From NCBI RefSeq assembly GCF_037042905.1, contig NC_087247.1, positions 36,597,420 to 36,661,419 on the forward strand: DNA of 64,000 bases, read 5' to 3'. This stretch comes from Lytechinus pictus. Taxonomy: Eukaryota; Echinodermata; Echinoidea; Temnopleuroida; Toxopneustidae. Shown here piece by piece: positions 43,137 to 54,200 of the stretch. Every line of letters begins with the position of its first letter. Position 1 is the stretch's first letter. A model generated the notes under the pieces. The model was not told where the DNA came from, ran no database searches, and worked only from the letters and a program-made list of their open reading frames with translations. A program made the translations under genes and the position numbers.

Positions 43137-43384
43137 AAAGAGTTGATTTGAATAAAAAGAGAAAAATCCAACAAGCATAACACTGAAAAATTCATCAAAA
43201 TCGGATGTAAAATAAAGTTATGACATTTCAAAATTTTGCTTAATTTCACTCAACAGTTATATGCACATCCTGCCATAACTGTCTTATTTTAGATCAGATG
43301 ATTTTAATGAATTTTTGTGCTTGTTAGATTATTCTCTATTGATTCAGATGAAAAATTGTCTGTGGTAGACTTGACATTCAAATA
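43137..43384. mobile_element. MITE family A, copy 5, internally deleted
   Basis: It has the left-arm words 'gttgatttgaataaaaagagaaaaatccaacaagcataacactga' and the right-arm end 'gtggtagacttgacattcaa', but the middle is missing. About 248 bp, downstream of NDUFA5. Confidence 0.65.
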
Positions 43385-43795
43385 GACCCATGCATGGCTT
43401 CAACAGATTTGCATGAGGTATTTAATTATTTATTTTTTATGGGGGGGGGGTAATAAAGAGATGCACTCGAATGTATTGACATACACCAGTATCAGAAAAA
43501 AATCAATTAGTAAATGGAGTGGTTTCTGTTTGATCCAAAATGTTAATGACATGTTTCATACAATATTTATAGTGTCTACAATTCCAAAATCAGGGGAAAA
43601 GAGAAGTTTCTGAAGTGAAAGCCCATTTGAAATTTTAGGGAAAAAAGGGTCATTAAGTCATGTTTTATAGGGTACATGCTCTTCCCCATATTCTGAATTT
43701 TCGTGGCATCTAGAATTCATTAAATTAACGGTTGTGTTTTGTAGGGTTACTCCTTTGGTGGTATCCCCTTGGCATATGATAATGTGTGAAGAGAG

Positions 43796-44669
43796 TGTAG
43801 TGACTTGACTATATCTTTTTATATATCTACATCTATATATTCTTTCCTTGTATATATTTTCATTTATATTTCAACATTCTGTATATGTATATAAATTCTT
43901 TTTTTTTTTTCCAAGTTCATATATTCTCACTTGTTCACGCCATGTGTATGTACTACAATACTGTACATTCACAGAGCAAGACAATTTCCTGTCCAAATCT
44001 ACTTGGCAAACACATTCTTATATTGAGAAACAACCTTTCTTTTGTTCCTAGACTTGGAGCAAACATCCTTTCATTGTTCCTTGTTTATTGCAATGAACTT
44101 GCAGGTATTACAACATCACTACAGAGATGCTTGCATGTTTGCTTTTCTCACAGTCTACCCCTCTCTTCTTTGTTCTTTTCAACTGCGTTTTGCCACCTCT
44201 TTTTGGCGCTTATTTCTTTGTCTCATCTTTTCTGATGTTGGTAAAAACAACTTGTTTTCTCTACCACATCATCACTCTACTCTCTGCCTTCGTCCTGTCC
44301 ACTCATGCTGACCATCTCATCCAGCTGCTAGTGAGGATTGAATCAAATCTTGTGGAGGATCAACTTAATATACTTAATTATTTCTCTGCATTTTCCAATC
44401 TTATTCCTTACCGTCACTTCCACTCATTCGAAGTCTATATTCTCTGCATATTTAATGAGCTCATTACTTCGCGAGACATTTTGTGACATCTGTCCCTTTT
44501 TCTAATCTATTTGAAATTGTGAAGTGTATATATTTCTATTCACGGATTTGTGCAATTTATCTGAGATTCTGAGCGGCTGGATCCCATTCTATCTTCTGGC
44601 GAGCAAGAATTAAGGTAGGACCTAACTTTTATATAAATATTAGGAGATCGGCTTTGCCAATTTCCTAAA
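43796..44669 (+). repeat. 5' LTR (874 bp)
   Basis: Nearly identical to 48638-49512. Overlapping open frames inside it (for example 43885-44235) also occur in the 3' LTR, are not shared with known proteins and are chance frames in LTR sequence. Confidence 0.95.
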
Positions 44670-44670
44670 C

Positions 44671-44688
44671 TGGTGACCCCGACGTGAT
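44671..44688 (+). other. Primer-binding site complementary to tRNA-Trp
   Basis: TGGTGACCCCGACGTGAT begins one base after the LTR. It is complementary to the 3' end of animal tRNA-Trp (..ATCACGTCGGGGTCA plus CCA) over 18 nt. The same primer choice is known from avian retroviruses; here it simply identifies the primer tRNA. Confidence 0.9.
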
Positions 44689-44802
44689 CCTGAATCCTTA
44701 ATTTTCTTTTATCGCCCTTTATTCATTTCTCTCACTTCGCTATTCTCACTTCGCTATTTTTTTGTTTCCTTACTACTCCTCAATTTTTCTTAACCCTACA
44801 AC

Positions 44803-45102
44803 ATGACTATCCCTAATGTTTCTTCTACTCCTGAATCTTTCCTTTCTCCAATCGACCAACTCTCCGCTCAGGTTGACCAGCTCACAATGCAAGTTCAAGC
44901 ATTAACCTGCTCCATGCTGGAAAACCAGAGATGGACTCGTAGTCGACAGCGCAAGTCGGTTTTGCGCAGCCCGCATCACTGTAAACGGCATGCAGGTGCC
45001 CAGTGCTGGTATCACTGGAAGCATGGGAGCAGTGCTCAAAAGTGCATCAGTCCTTGCTCTTTCTCAAGTCAAGCCCAGGGAAACGGTCCCGCCAAGGAAT
45101 AG
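44803..45102 (+). pseudogene. gag remnant with internal deletion
   Basis: About 100 aa starting MTIPNVSSTPESFLSPIDQL, with a coiled-coil-like segment (SAQVDQLTMQVQALT). It then passes almost at once into the Cys/His segment CWYHWKHGSSAQKCISPC that stands at the gag end in this lineage. A usual gag of several hundred residues is reduced to its two ends, so the capsid region is missing. The frame differs from that of the protease by one position. Its product could not form particles alone. Confidence 0.75.
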
Positions 45103-48100
45103 CGGCGACTAACCCCCTTGGCAGCACCCAACCCAGTCGCCTTTTCTTTGTCAACGATAAGTACACTGGTACACGCTATCTCGTCGACACAGGTGCTGAG
45201 GTGAGCATTTTCCCTCATTCAAAATTGGGAAAACCGGCTAGGGTTGACGCGACAAATATCCAACTACAGGCTGTAAATCGATCACCAATCAAGACTTTCG
45301 GACAAAAGTCTTTCACACTTGATCTCGGTTTACGGCGTGTTTTCCGCTGGATATTTGTTGTGACAGACATACCTACGCCGATTTTGGGTGCCGATTTTCT
45401 TGACCATGCAGTTTGGACTGTTGGTGGATATCAAACACCGCCGATTGATAGACACCACTACCACTCTTACAGTCCAAGGATGTGGATCATATACTGGTAC
45501 TATTAGCCCGATGTATGTTCAACATGACTCATCGGAGCAGTTTCACTCTATTCTCCGTCAATATCCGGATATCACACGACCGGTTTACAAGCACTCAGAA
45601 GTGAAACATAATACCACGCATCACATCCCAACTCGAGGCCCGCCCGCGGCAGCGCGCCCTCGTCGACTTGCCCCAGATCGTCAGAGAATTGCCCAGGCAG
45701 AGTTCGAGCACATGCTTGAACTTGGCATTATCCGACAATCTGAGAGCAACTGGTCAAGTCCATTGCACATGGTGCCCAAGAAAACGCCAGGGGACTGGCG
45801 GCCTTGTGGTGATTATCGCTTGCTCAACGCTCGCACGGTCCCGGATCGATACCCTATCCCGCACTTGCAAGATTTCTCTTCAACTCTTGCAGGTAAGACA
45901 ATTTTTTCGAAAATTGATCTCGTTAGGGCATATCATCAGATCCCAGTCGAGCCTAGCGACATTCACAAGACTGCCGTGACCACTCCATTCGGCTTATTCG
46001 AATTCGTTCGAATGCCATTCGGCCTTAGGAATGCAGCGCAAACATTCCAGCGATTGATGGACACCGTCATTCGCGGCCTCCCATTTGTCTATGTTTATCT
46101 GGATGATATATACTGGTAGCCAGTTCCTCTAAGGATGAACATGAGACACACGTCCGTCTGCTATTCGATCGCCTGCAGGAGTATGGCATCATTGTCAATC
46201 CCTCGAAATGTCAGTTTGGTGCTTCATCGCTATCTTTTCTCGGACATACGGTGGACAACACCGGAATCCGCCCTCTTAGCGACAAAGTGAAAATCATCCG
46301 TGATTTTCCCGCACCTACGTCACTCACCAAACTTCGAGAATTCCTGGGATTGATAAACTTCTACAGGCGATTCATTCCTCGTTGTGCAGAGGTGCTGCAA
46401 CCACTGACTGATCTGTTGAAAAACAGAACAAAAAAGAACATGCCAATTGATCTTGGAGAGAAAGAGCTTCTTGCTTTCAATCATGCTAAAGATCAATTGG
46501 CTAACTCTACTGTTCTTGTGCACCCTCGCACTGATGTTCCCTTGTGCCTATATACTAGTCGACGCTTCTGACGTAGGAGTTGGGGGAGCTATCCAACAAC
46601 GAGTAGATGGAGTTTGGCAACCTCTGGCTTTCTTCTCTAAGAGGTTACAACCCGCTGAAACCAAATACAGCACTTTTGGTAGGGAGTTGCTTGCAGCATA
46701 TCTGGATATCAAGCACTTTCGCCATCTTCTTGAAGGTAGGTCATTTACTATCTACACTGACCACAAACCTCTTACCCATGCACTCAAATCGAAACCGGAT
46801 AGGCATTCGCCACGTGAAATCCGACAACTCGATTTCATTTCTCAGTTCACTTCTGATATACAGCACATTTCAGGTAAGGAGAACACAGCAGCAGACGCCC
46901 TCTCTCGTCTGTATATCGACAGAGTTGATTCTTCCTCAATCATAGACTTTGCGGCCATCGCAAAGGATCAGGAAGATGAAACTGAGTTGAAAGATTCCTC
47001 ACTTCAACTCAAGTCGATTATTCTCCCAGGTTCTAGCACTACAATTCTGTGCGATATATCAACTGGTACTGCCAGGCCTTTGGTACCAGTCAAACATAGA
47101 AGAGCTATCTTTGATTCCCTTCATGGACTTTCTCATCCAGGAATCAGAGCTACTCAAAAGCTCATTACAGAGCGCTTTAATTGTTTGGCCTCGCATCAAC
47201 GCTGATGTCAGAAAATGGGCCAAAACATGCCTCGAATGTCAGAAGTGTAAAGTACATCGGCACACCAAAGCACCACTTGGTACTTTCACTTCACCTGATG
47301 CACGCTTCTCTCATGTGCACATTGATCTTGTTGGCCCGCTTCCTTCATCAGAGGGTAACAATTATCTTCTTACTTGTGTTGATCGCTACACCAGATGGCC
47401 AGAAGCTATCCCTATCCCAGACATCACTGCGGAGACGGTAGCGCGAGCATTTGTGGCCAGATGGGTAGCAGTGTTTGGCGCACCTACTACTCTCACAACT
47501 GACAGAGGTAGGCAATAGAGTACCGAAGTGTGACGTCACTGTCATGACAACGAACCGGCTGGTTCTAAACAAAGTCGCAGCTGACGATCGTCTATACACA
47601 TTTACATTTGCATAAATTACCATCATTCTGAGGTTGCAAGCGATAAAATTCCGTTAGCAGCCAGTTTTTCCTATGAGAAACACGCCCCGGGCTAATTTGC
47701 TTAGAACCAGGCCGCCATGACACCATGGCAACTGACGTCATCGCTTCGGTACTCTATTTGAGTCAGCACTTTTCCTTGCACTCACCAACCTCCTCGGCAC
47801 TAAACGCATCCGCACAACAGCATACCATCCTGCCGCAAATGGTTTAGTGGAGCGTTTTCACCGCCAACTTAAAGCTTCTCTCAAGGCTCATAACAAGGTC
47901 CGTTGGACTGAGTCACTCCCTTTAGTCTTGCTGGGTATACGCACAGCAATCAAGGCGGACATTGGATGCTCTGCAGCAGAACTTGTGTTTGGGACTACAG
48001 TCACTCTACCTGCACAATTTGTAGCTCCTTCACAAATTGATTCTGCTGATGACCCATCTAACTATGCCCACAGACTAAAGAGAATGATGCGGGAATTACA

Positions 48101-48506
48101 TCCCACTCCTACTAGAAAACAGCAAACTCGAACGCAGGTACATCCTGAACTGCATTCTTCATCTCACATCTTTCTAAGAGATGATGCTGTTAAAAAGCCA
48201 CTGCAGCCTCCATACAGAGGACCCTTCCGAGTCATCCGTCGCACTGACAAGTATTTTACCATAGATTATAATGGTAAACATGAAAATGTCAGTGTCGACA
48301 GACTGAAACCGGCTTTCATCGAGCAGGATGCTACCACTCCATTTCATCATCAAGATCTACCTGACCAAGTTCATCAACAATCCAACTCCACGGACTTGGC
48401 AGGGGATCCTGATGACAAGCATATGCCTCCCGAAATTCGTAAGACCCGTTCTGGTCGCCATGTCAGGTTTCCTGCCAAGTACGTTCAATTTTTCGGAGAC
48501 GGTTGA
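45003..48506 (+). pseudogene. pol remnant: protease, reverse transcriptase, RNase H, integrase
   Basis: Segments in order: protease with DTGAEVS (45003-45420); reverse transcriptase with the RMPFGLRNA and YLDD motifs (45388-46119 and 46140-46450); RNase H with ILVDASDVGVGGA and TDHKPL (46447-46900); integrase with a His-Cys zinc region ([20 protein letters not shown]), the catalytic core starting [11 protein letters not shown], and a GPF-type C-terminal domain (47111-48506). Frame changes lie near 45410, 46108 (two extra bases in an AT run just after YLDD), 46555 and 47177. A MITE is inserted at 47517. It therefore encodes no complete polyprotein. Confidence 0.9.
47517..47755. mobile_element. 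239-bp MITE inside the integrase gene, AT duplication
   Basis: The termini AGAGTACCGAAG...CTTCGGTACTCT are inverted repeats that extend imperfectly through 'gacgtca'. The dinucleotide AT flanks both sides (47515-47516 and 47756-47757). The reading frame before and after the insert joins exactly when the insert and one AT are ignored, which fixes its limits. Its entry creates an immediate TAG. Superfamily not assigned. Confidence 0.9.
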
Positions 48507-48623
48507 AACATTTCTCAAAATTCACTGATGTTTCCACTCCTTTTATTTTCTTGTTTTATATAGCCAAGTTCCCTTTTACTTTCCCTTGTCGATTTGTTAC
48601 TACATTTCTATTCGGTACAAATC

Positions 48624-48637
48624 TAGGGGGGAGCTAC
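48624..48637 (+). other. Polypurine tract of the gypsy element
   Basis: The purine run AGGGGGGAG followed by CTAC lies immediately before the 3' LTR start, the expected place for the plus-strand primer. Confidence 0.85.
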
Positions 48638-49512
48638 TGTAGTGACTTGACTATATCTTTCTACATATCTACATCTATATATTCTTTCCTTGTATATATT
48701 TTCATTTATATTTCAACATTCTGTATATGTATATAAATTCTTTCTTTTATTTCCAAGTTCATATATTCTCACTTGTTCACGCCATGTGTATGTACTACAA
48801 TACTGTACATTCACAGAGCAAGACAATTTCCTGTCCAAATCTACTTGGCAAACACATTCTTATATTGAGAAACAACCTTTCTTTTGTTCCTAGACTTGGA
48901 GCAAACATCCTTTCATTGTTCCTTGTTTATTGCAATGAACTTGCAGGTATTACAACATCACTACAGAGATGCTTGCATGTTTGCTTTTCTCACAGTCTAC
49001 CCCTCTCTTCTTTGTTCTTTTCAACTGCGTTTTGCCACCTCTTTTTGGCGCTTATTTCTTTGTCTCATCTTTTCTGATGTTGGTAAAAACAACTTGTTTT
49101 CTCTACCACATCATCACTCGATCTACTCTCTGCCTTCGTCCTGTCCACTCATGCTGACCATCTCATCCAGCTGCTAGTGAGGATTGAATCAAATCTTGTG
49201 GAGGATCAACTTATACTTAATTATTTCTCTGCATTTTCCAATCTTATTCCTTACCGTCACTTCCACTCATTCGAAGTCTATATTCTCTGCATATTTAATG
49301 AGCTCATTACTTCGCGAGACATTTTGTGACATCTGTCCCTTTTTCTAATCTATTTGAAATTGTGAAGTGTATATATTTCTATTCACGGATTTGTGCAATT
49401 TATCTGAGATTCTGAGCGGCTGGATCCCATTCTATCTTCTGGCGAGCAAGAATTAAGGTAGGACCTAACTTTTATATAAATATTAGGAGATCGGCTTTGC
49501 CAATTTCCTAAA
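48638..49512 (+). repeat. 3' LTR (875 bp)
   Basis: Against the 5' LTR I count four substitutions (two in 'tttctacatat', two in the T-rich run), a 4-bp GATC insertion ('cactcgatctactc') and a 3-bp deletion ('cttatactt'). This accounts exactly for the 1-bp length difference. Confidence 0.95.
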
Positions 49513-49516
49513 AGAG

Positions 49517-50577
49517 TATGAATTTGACAAGTTGATAAATATTTTATAGGATTTGAAAACCTGTTAGTTCCACCTGTGTGCAGCAATATGTGCTATCCTA
49601 ATTATTTACCTACAGTAACCCACATTAGAACCAAGTAATAATAGGCCAAACTTCAATGTGAAGTCTACCCAACCGGAAGTCATGAAAATCAATCAAGTAA
49701 TAAAGTTATGGAGCTTTAAAGTTTGTTGTGACGTCACATGTGAGCAACTCAATCTCCCATAAATCACAATTTTTTAATGGTTCATGATTGGACAATTTTG
49801 TCTTTTGTTGACATGTCTATGAAATAACATTTCAGAATGTATCCTGAATTTTCCAGATAAAATCACAGAGAAAATTGCAATTAATTGTAATAATATTCAA
49901 TGACACATTGGAGTCTGCCCACATGTGATGTATACAAAAATAAAAACTTTTTTTTATTATGGCCTTAACTCTGATATTCTTTGATTGATCATGTTGTGCC
50001 AATATCAGGCCAATACTTCTGTCATTTTCCTTGATAGCCTTCACCCCGATCACAATAACCAACCTGACCTAGGGTGAAATAGTTCAGATTTTACAATCCA
50101 AAAACGAGAGTATCTCGTACAGGCCTACCCTGTTGTCCCCCCCCCCCCCCCTGGAAGTATTTACTCCCATCATCATGCAGAGACGGGAGAGTAAGATATT
50201 GTAGGCCTAACGAATGAGCCAATTCAGCAACAGTGGCGAAATATTAAAAGAATGTTTAAAAGAATGTACATATATTATTGGCTTATCAGGCAAAATTTAT
50301 ATTTCAAATGTGAGCGAGCGAGCAAAAATTTGGACCTTTTTTATCAATAAATCTTTTTTTGTAGATTTTTACATGAAATAATATCATAATTCAATCTTTT
50401 TTTTTTTTGGGGGGGGTTGTCTTGGTCATTAAAATAATTTGTGGGGACAAGCACCCCCATCTGTATGCCACTGCGATTTAAAATGCTGTGAAAATGATAG
50501 AAATAAGATTTTCTTTTTTGTACTTTTGGTAAAAAACATTTGGTTGAGTATGAAATCTTAAGAAAAAGTTCATGACG
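49517..50577. other. Intergenic sequence between the gypsy element and tRNA-Asp
   Basis: No gene is recognised. A C14 run lies at about 50138-50151. A short segment starting CAGTGGC at about 50231 and ending GCCACTG at about 50473 could be another small inverted-repeat element, but its arms do not extend convincingly. Confidence 0.35.
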
Positions 50578-50584
50578 AAAAAAA
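50578..50584 (-). terminator. RNA polymerase III terminator of tRNA-Asp
   Basis: Seven consecutive T on the minus strand, five bases after the tRNA 3' end, as expected for Pol III termination. Confidence 0.8.
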
Positions 50585-50589
50585 TTAAC

Positions 50590-50661
50590 CTCCTTGGCGG
50601 GGAATCGAACCCCGGTCTTCCGCGTGACAGGCGGAGATACTCACCACTATACTACCAAGGA
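50590..50661 (-). tRNA. tRNA-Asp (anticodon GTC)
   Basis: The 72-nt minus-strand sequence starts TCCTTGGTAGTATAGTGGTG and ends GGTTCGATTCCCCGCCAAGG plus discriminator G. The acceptor arms TCCTTGG/CCAAGGA pair fully. The anticodon loop CTGTCAC gives GTC. The A box (TAGTATAGTGG) and B box (GGTTCGATTCC) are intact. CCA is not encoded and there is no intron. It closely matches animal cytosolic tRNA-Asp. A functional gene is likely because it has a clean T7 terminator. Confidence 0.97.
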
Positions 50662-50699
50662 ATTGGTTGGATGAGAGAGAAATTCAATACAACTTATAA

Positions 50700-51297
50700 T
50701 TCATAGCCGCTGTAAATAGTCTGTAAGCGCAGACCCGGCCATTGTAAAACATGATTCTGATTCACGAGTTTCGGTCAGGGTCTTCAGATCACTTAGGAAC
50801 CCGGCCAGGGGTTTTACTTGAATTTTTCAAGTTCAATGATAAAGTATGCATGCACGTTCGTTGATCCCGGCTTCGGCCACACCTCTCGACACACCCCCAC
50901 ATGAACTTGAACACGTGCTTGCAAGCGCTACATCAAGCCTGCCCCTGGGCTGCTGTGCGACTTACGGTACCGTACCTTGCGAGATTTTTTTTCCCCGTAC
51001 CGCGACACAAGGTTCAAAGGGCACTTTTGCTGCTGTATATGTGTACCGCCAGGCTCCGGCCGGCCTCGATCCCGATCCTGCGCTAGTGTACAACAGGGCG
51101 AGCTAGGAACAGCAGCGGCATAAGGAATTTAAAGATAAGCTGCCAAAGGCAAGGGCAAAGCGATAAGTTACGCAAAACCTGAACAAGTGGGGTTACATTG
51201 CGTGTAATCTAAAGTTATACCGGGTATTGTTGTTATTGTGCCTGACCTGCTGTATTGACTATTTTCAGATGAAATAATTGCATGTATTGACGTCGTC
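50700..51297 (+). promoter_or_regulatory. Presumed ETHE1 promoter and 5' UTR
   Basis: GC-richer than its surroundings (CpG-containing words between 50840 and 51110) and directly upstream of the first ETHE1 coding exon. An in-frame TGA at 51256 shows that the ETHE1 frame does not extend upstream without splicing. The short open frames here (for example 50846-51106) have no recognisable features. Confidence 0.4.
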
Positions 51298-54200
51298 ATG
51301 TCTTCGTATTCTTCGGGGATACGCTTATCAAAACTCACTACAGAGTTGATATCGGCAGGCCTTAACCTTCGGACTGCTGGGACGTCTTCCATCTCCAGAT
51401 GCTGCAACACCGCGGCGGGTTGTGTCATTTATTCTCAACGTCGACTACTTCATAATGCACCTCACACAAAATATGCAGCTCTTTCAACATGTCACCCGAG
51501 TGGATCCCATAGACTTGCAAAATTTAAATCTAATCAAGGATGGAATAATCCTAACCCTTCATGTAATATGATTAACCTTGTGAGGAACATGTCTTCTGAT
51601 AGTGATATTCTTCCTGATCCTTCCAATCTTATTTTTCGGCAGGTGAGTATTTCAATTTACGATTCAATGGCATGATTAGGCCTAACTTAATCATTAATGG
51701 AAAAAGAAAAGATCAGAGTATGATGTACATGTAGACCAAAAGCTTCGGTCTCTGTTATGTTGGCTGTTCCGCTGAACTCAGTTGGCTCACTCACCACGAG
51801 GAGAAAAAAAAATTAAAAATGACGTTTAAAAACTCCAAACAGATGGCTGCCAGCTGTCTAATGTACATGTATGTAGTCTGATTAATGTTATTTCTTTGCA
51901 ATATTCTAACAACATTGGCCTGTTAATGTTATCTCACCATTTTGTAAAAAAAAACTTAAATTATTGCAACCCTGTTTCAGAATCAGATCCCAATATGATT
52001 AGAGTTAATATTTATTTATTATAATTATTATAGTAATATCTATGACGAAGTGCAAGTTTATTTGCCTGTAGTTTCTAGATTTGATATTTGCAATTGATTT
52101 CAAATAACATTTATTTGCAACATACACATAACTGTTGGATAGAAATTCTTGAACAACTGGAAAGATAAAACTATTGTAAATTATTTTTGAAAAATACATG
52201 TATTGGTAAAACAACTGGCGGATCCAGGGCGAGGGGGGGGGGCACAGCTGGCCCATGCCCCCCCCTTTGAAAGTGAAAACTTTTTTTTTGCTTTTCAAAT
52301 TTTTTGGGGGACGAAATATCCTTAATTTGGGTTAAAACCCTTTTTTTTTTGCTTGTCATTTTTTTTCTCAGAAAAATGTGCCCCCCCCCCCATTTTGGAA
52401 AATCCATAAATAAATGGGTCAAGATTTGTGTGCTGTCCTGTTTCCTTGTAAGACTCCTGTGTTGTTTCAGTGATTTCAAAAGCTAACATTATAACCCTAT
52501 TAAAGCTATTGGTGTATTAAGATTTTTAAGATCAACATTTTCTGCTGAGTTTTTTGGTTTTGGCATGATTTAATCTCATAACCAAAACTCAACTTTATCT
52601 TTTACTTTTTTTCTTCAACTCTGTTCAGCTTTTTGACTACCAGTCCTACACATACACATATCTACTTGGAGACAAGGATACTAAGGATGCAATTCTTATT
52701 GACCCTGTCATTGAACTTGTCAAGAGAGACTTGCACCTTGTAGAAGATCTTGGGCTTAATCTTATTTATGCGAGTAAGTCCCTTATCAGCTTTCAGTTTG
52801 TTAAAAGTTTGTATTTGAATTTTGAAGTATGAATATTTGCCACTAAAACTGTTCAAACAAGTTTACAAAGTGCAAACAGACAGATGAAGTCGGTGGAAGG
52901 GAAATCTCAGGGAACTCCTGATACTAATTACTGGTATGTGTAAAAAATACTTTCTTACTCTTTTCATTAAAGGGGGAGTGAACTGTGTGTGGTCTCTCAT
53001 TGACTGTGTGATATAAATAGATACATAGTAGTAAAATATAGTTTTCAGATACCTACTAATACTACAGAGAATAAATTACCTATAATTATATTTGTATAGA
53101 GAAACTAAAATGTTTTGAGAGGAAAAGTAATTGTTTTGCTACTAGGTAACATAATTATTACGGTATAAATGTATTGAGTAGTTAATTAGCATGTTATCAT
53201 TCAAGTGGGTCTAAATTACTAGACTACACTAGCATTATGGGTCAGGAAACTGGCCAGGTATGAGTAGTTGAGGACTTGAGATGGTACTATTGGTTCGTAT
53301 CTGCTTTAATGTGTTATAAAATCATTAAATAATTTTTGAATTGAGAAATATGACGAATTTTTTTGTTTGTATTCAAATGCACAGTACCAGACTGCAATTG
53401 GTGTATCAAGCCCATATAGTTTCTCAATATTTCTTCAACAAAATTATATATTAATATTATAAAACTATGTTTTTCTTCAAACGTTGACTGATCCCTTACA
53501 TGTATCTCACTTGCTGTATCATCTTTAGATCGGTCCCAATCTCTTTCTGTATTTCACATATACATATGGATTTAGGCCTATATATACTAGCGACTAAGAT
53601 ATACATTGACATGGTGACACGACATGTGCTCCTGCGACATTTGCTCAGGTCTTGATATCTCAGAGGGCATAGGATTAGAGTTAGGATTGAAATTTTTATC
53701 CAGAATAATGTAAAGATTATGATGGTTTATTTAGTTTTGGAGGTTTGGTTTTATGTTTCAGTTTCGGTTAACGTGCAGATTCTCCATCAAAGCAATTGTC
53801 ACTGGAGCAAATGTCATTGGACTGACATTATGTTACATGTATTCAATTGGGAATAACACAATAAATCTTCCACCCACCTCCCATCCCCCTTTCCTGTTCA
53901 ATTTGTTTGCTTCTTGAATCTACATCAGTGGTATCTCACCTCTCTTATTTAATGCTACATTACTTCACCTGAATCTTAACCTTCCATCATTCTACAGCTT
54001 TCTCTATTCTCCTTTAAAAAGATGTTATTTGTCTAGATCTCTCATGGAAATTATGTGATAGCACATTTCAATTATTCCACATTTTTATACATTCCTCAGT
54101 TAATACCCACTGCCATGCTGATCACATAACTGGAACAGGTTTGATCAAAGAGAAGATACCAGGCTGTAAAAGCATTATCAGTCAGAAGAGTGGGGCCAAG

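Larger units (their letters stand above)
43796..49512 (+). mobile_element. Ty3/gypsy LTR retrotransposon, full-length but defective
   Basis: A 5.7-kb element flanked by the 4-bp duplication AGAG (43792-43795 and 49513-49516). Order: LTR, primer-binding site, gag remnant, protease, reverse transcriptase, RNase H, integrase, polypurine tract, LTR, i.e. the Ty3/gypsy order. The LTRs start TGTAGTGACT and end ..TTTCCTAAA, without the usual CA end. Pol is broken by at least four single- or double-base shifts and a MITE, and most of gag is missing. The two LTRs differ by about four substitutions and two small indels. Confidence 0.95.

Noticed and set aside
43885-44235. Open frames of about 90-120 aa in the 5' LTR, repeated at 48727-49177
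   Set aside because: They lie wholly in LTR sequence, overlap each other in several frames and have no domain. Their preservation follows from LTR identity.
45003-48506. A retrovirus with an envelope gene
   Set aside because: Integrase is followed directly by the polypurine tract and LTR; there is no third open region, so it is a Ty3/gypsy retrotransposon.
50231-50474. Possible small element with CAGTGGC ends
   Set aside because: Only about seven terminal bases match and the flanks do not duplicate; too weak to annotate as an element.
50846-51106. 86-aa frame upstream of ETHE1
   Set aside because: Compositionally biased by GC-rich promoter-like DNA, no homology seen and an overlapping frame of similar length.
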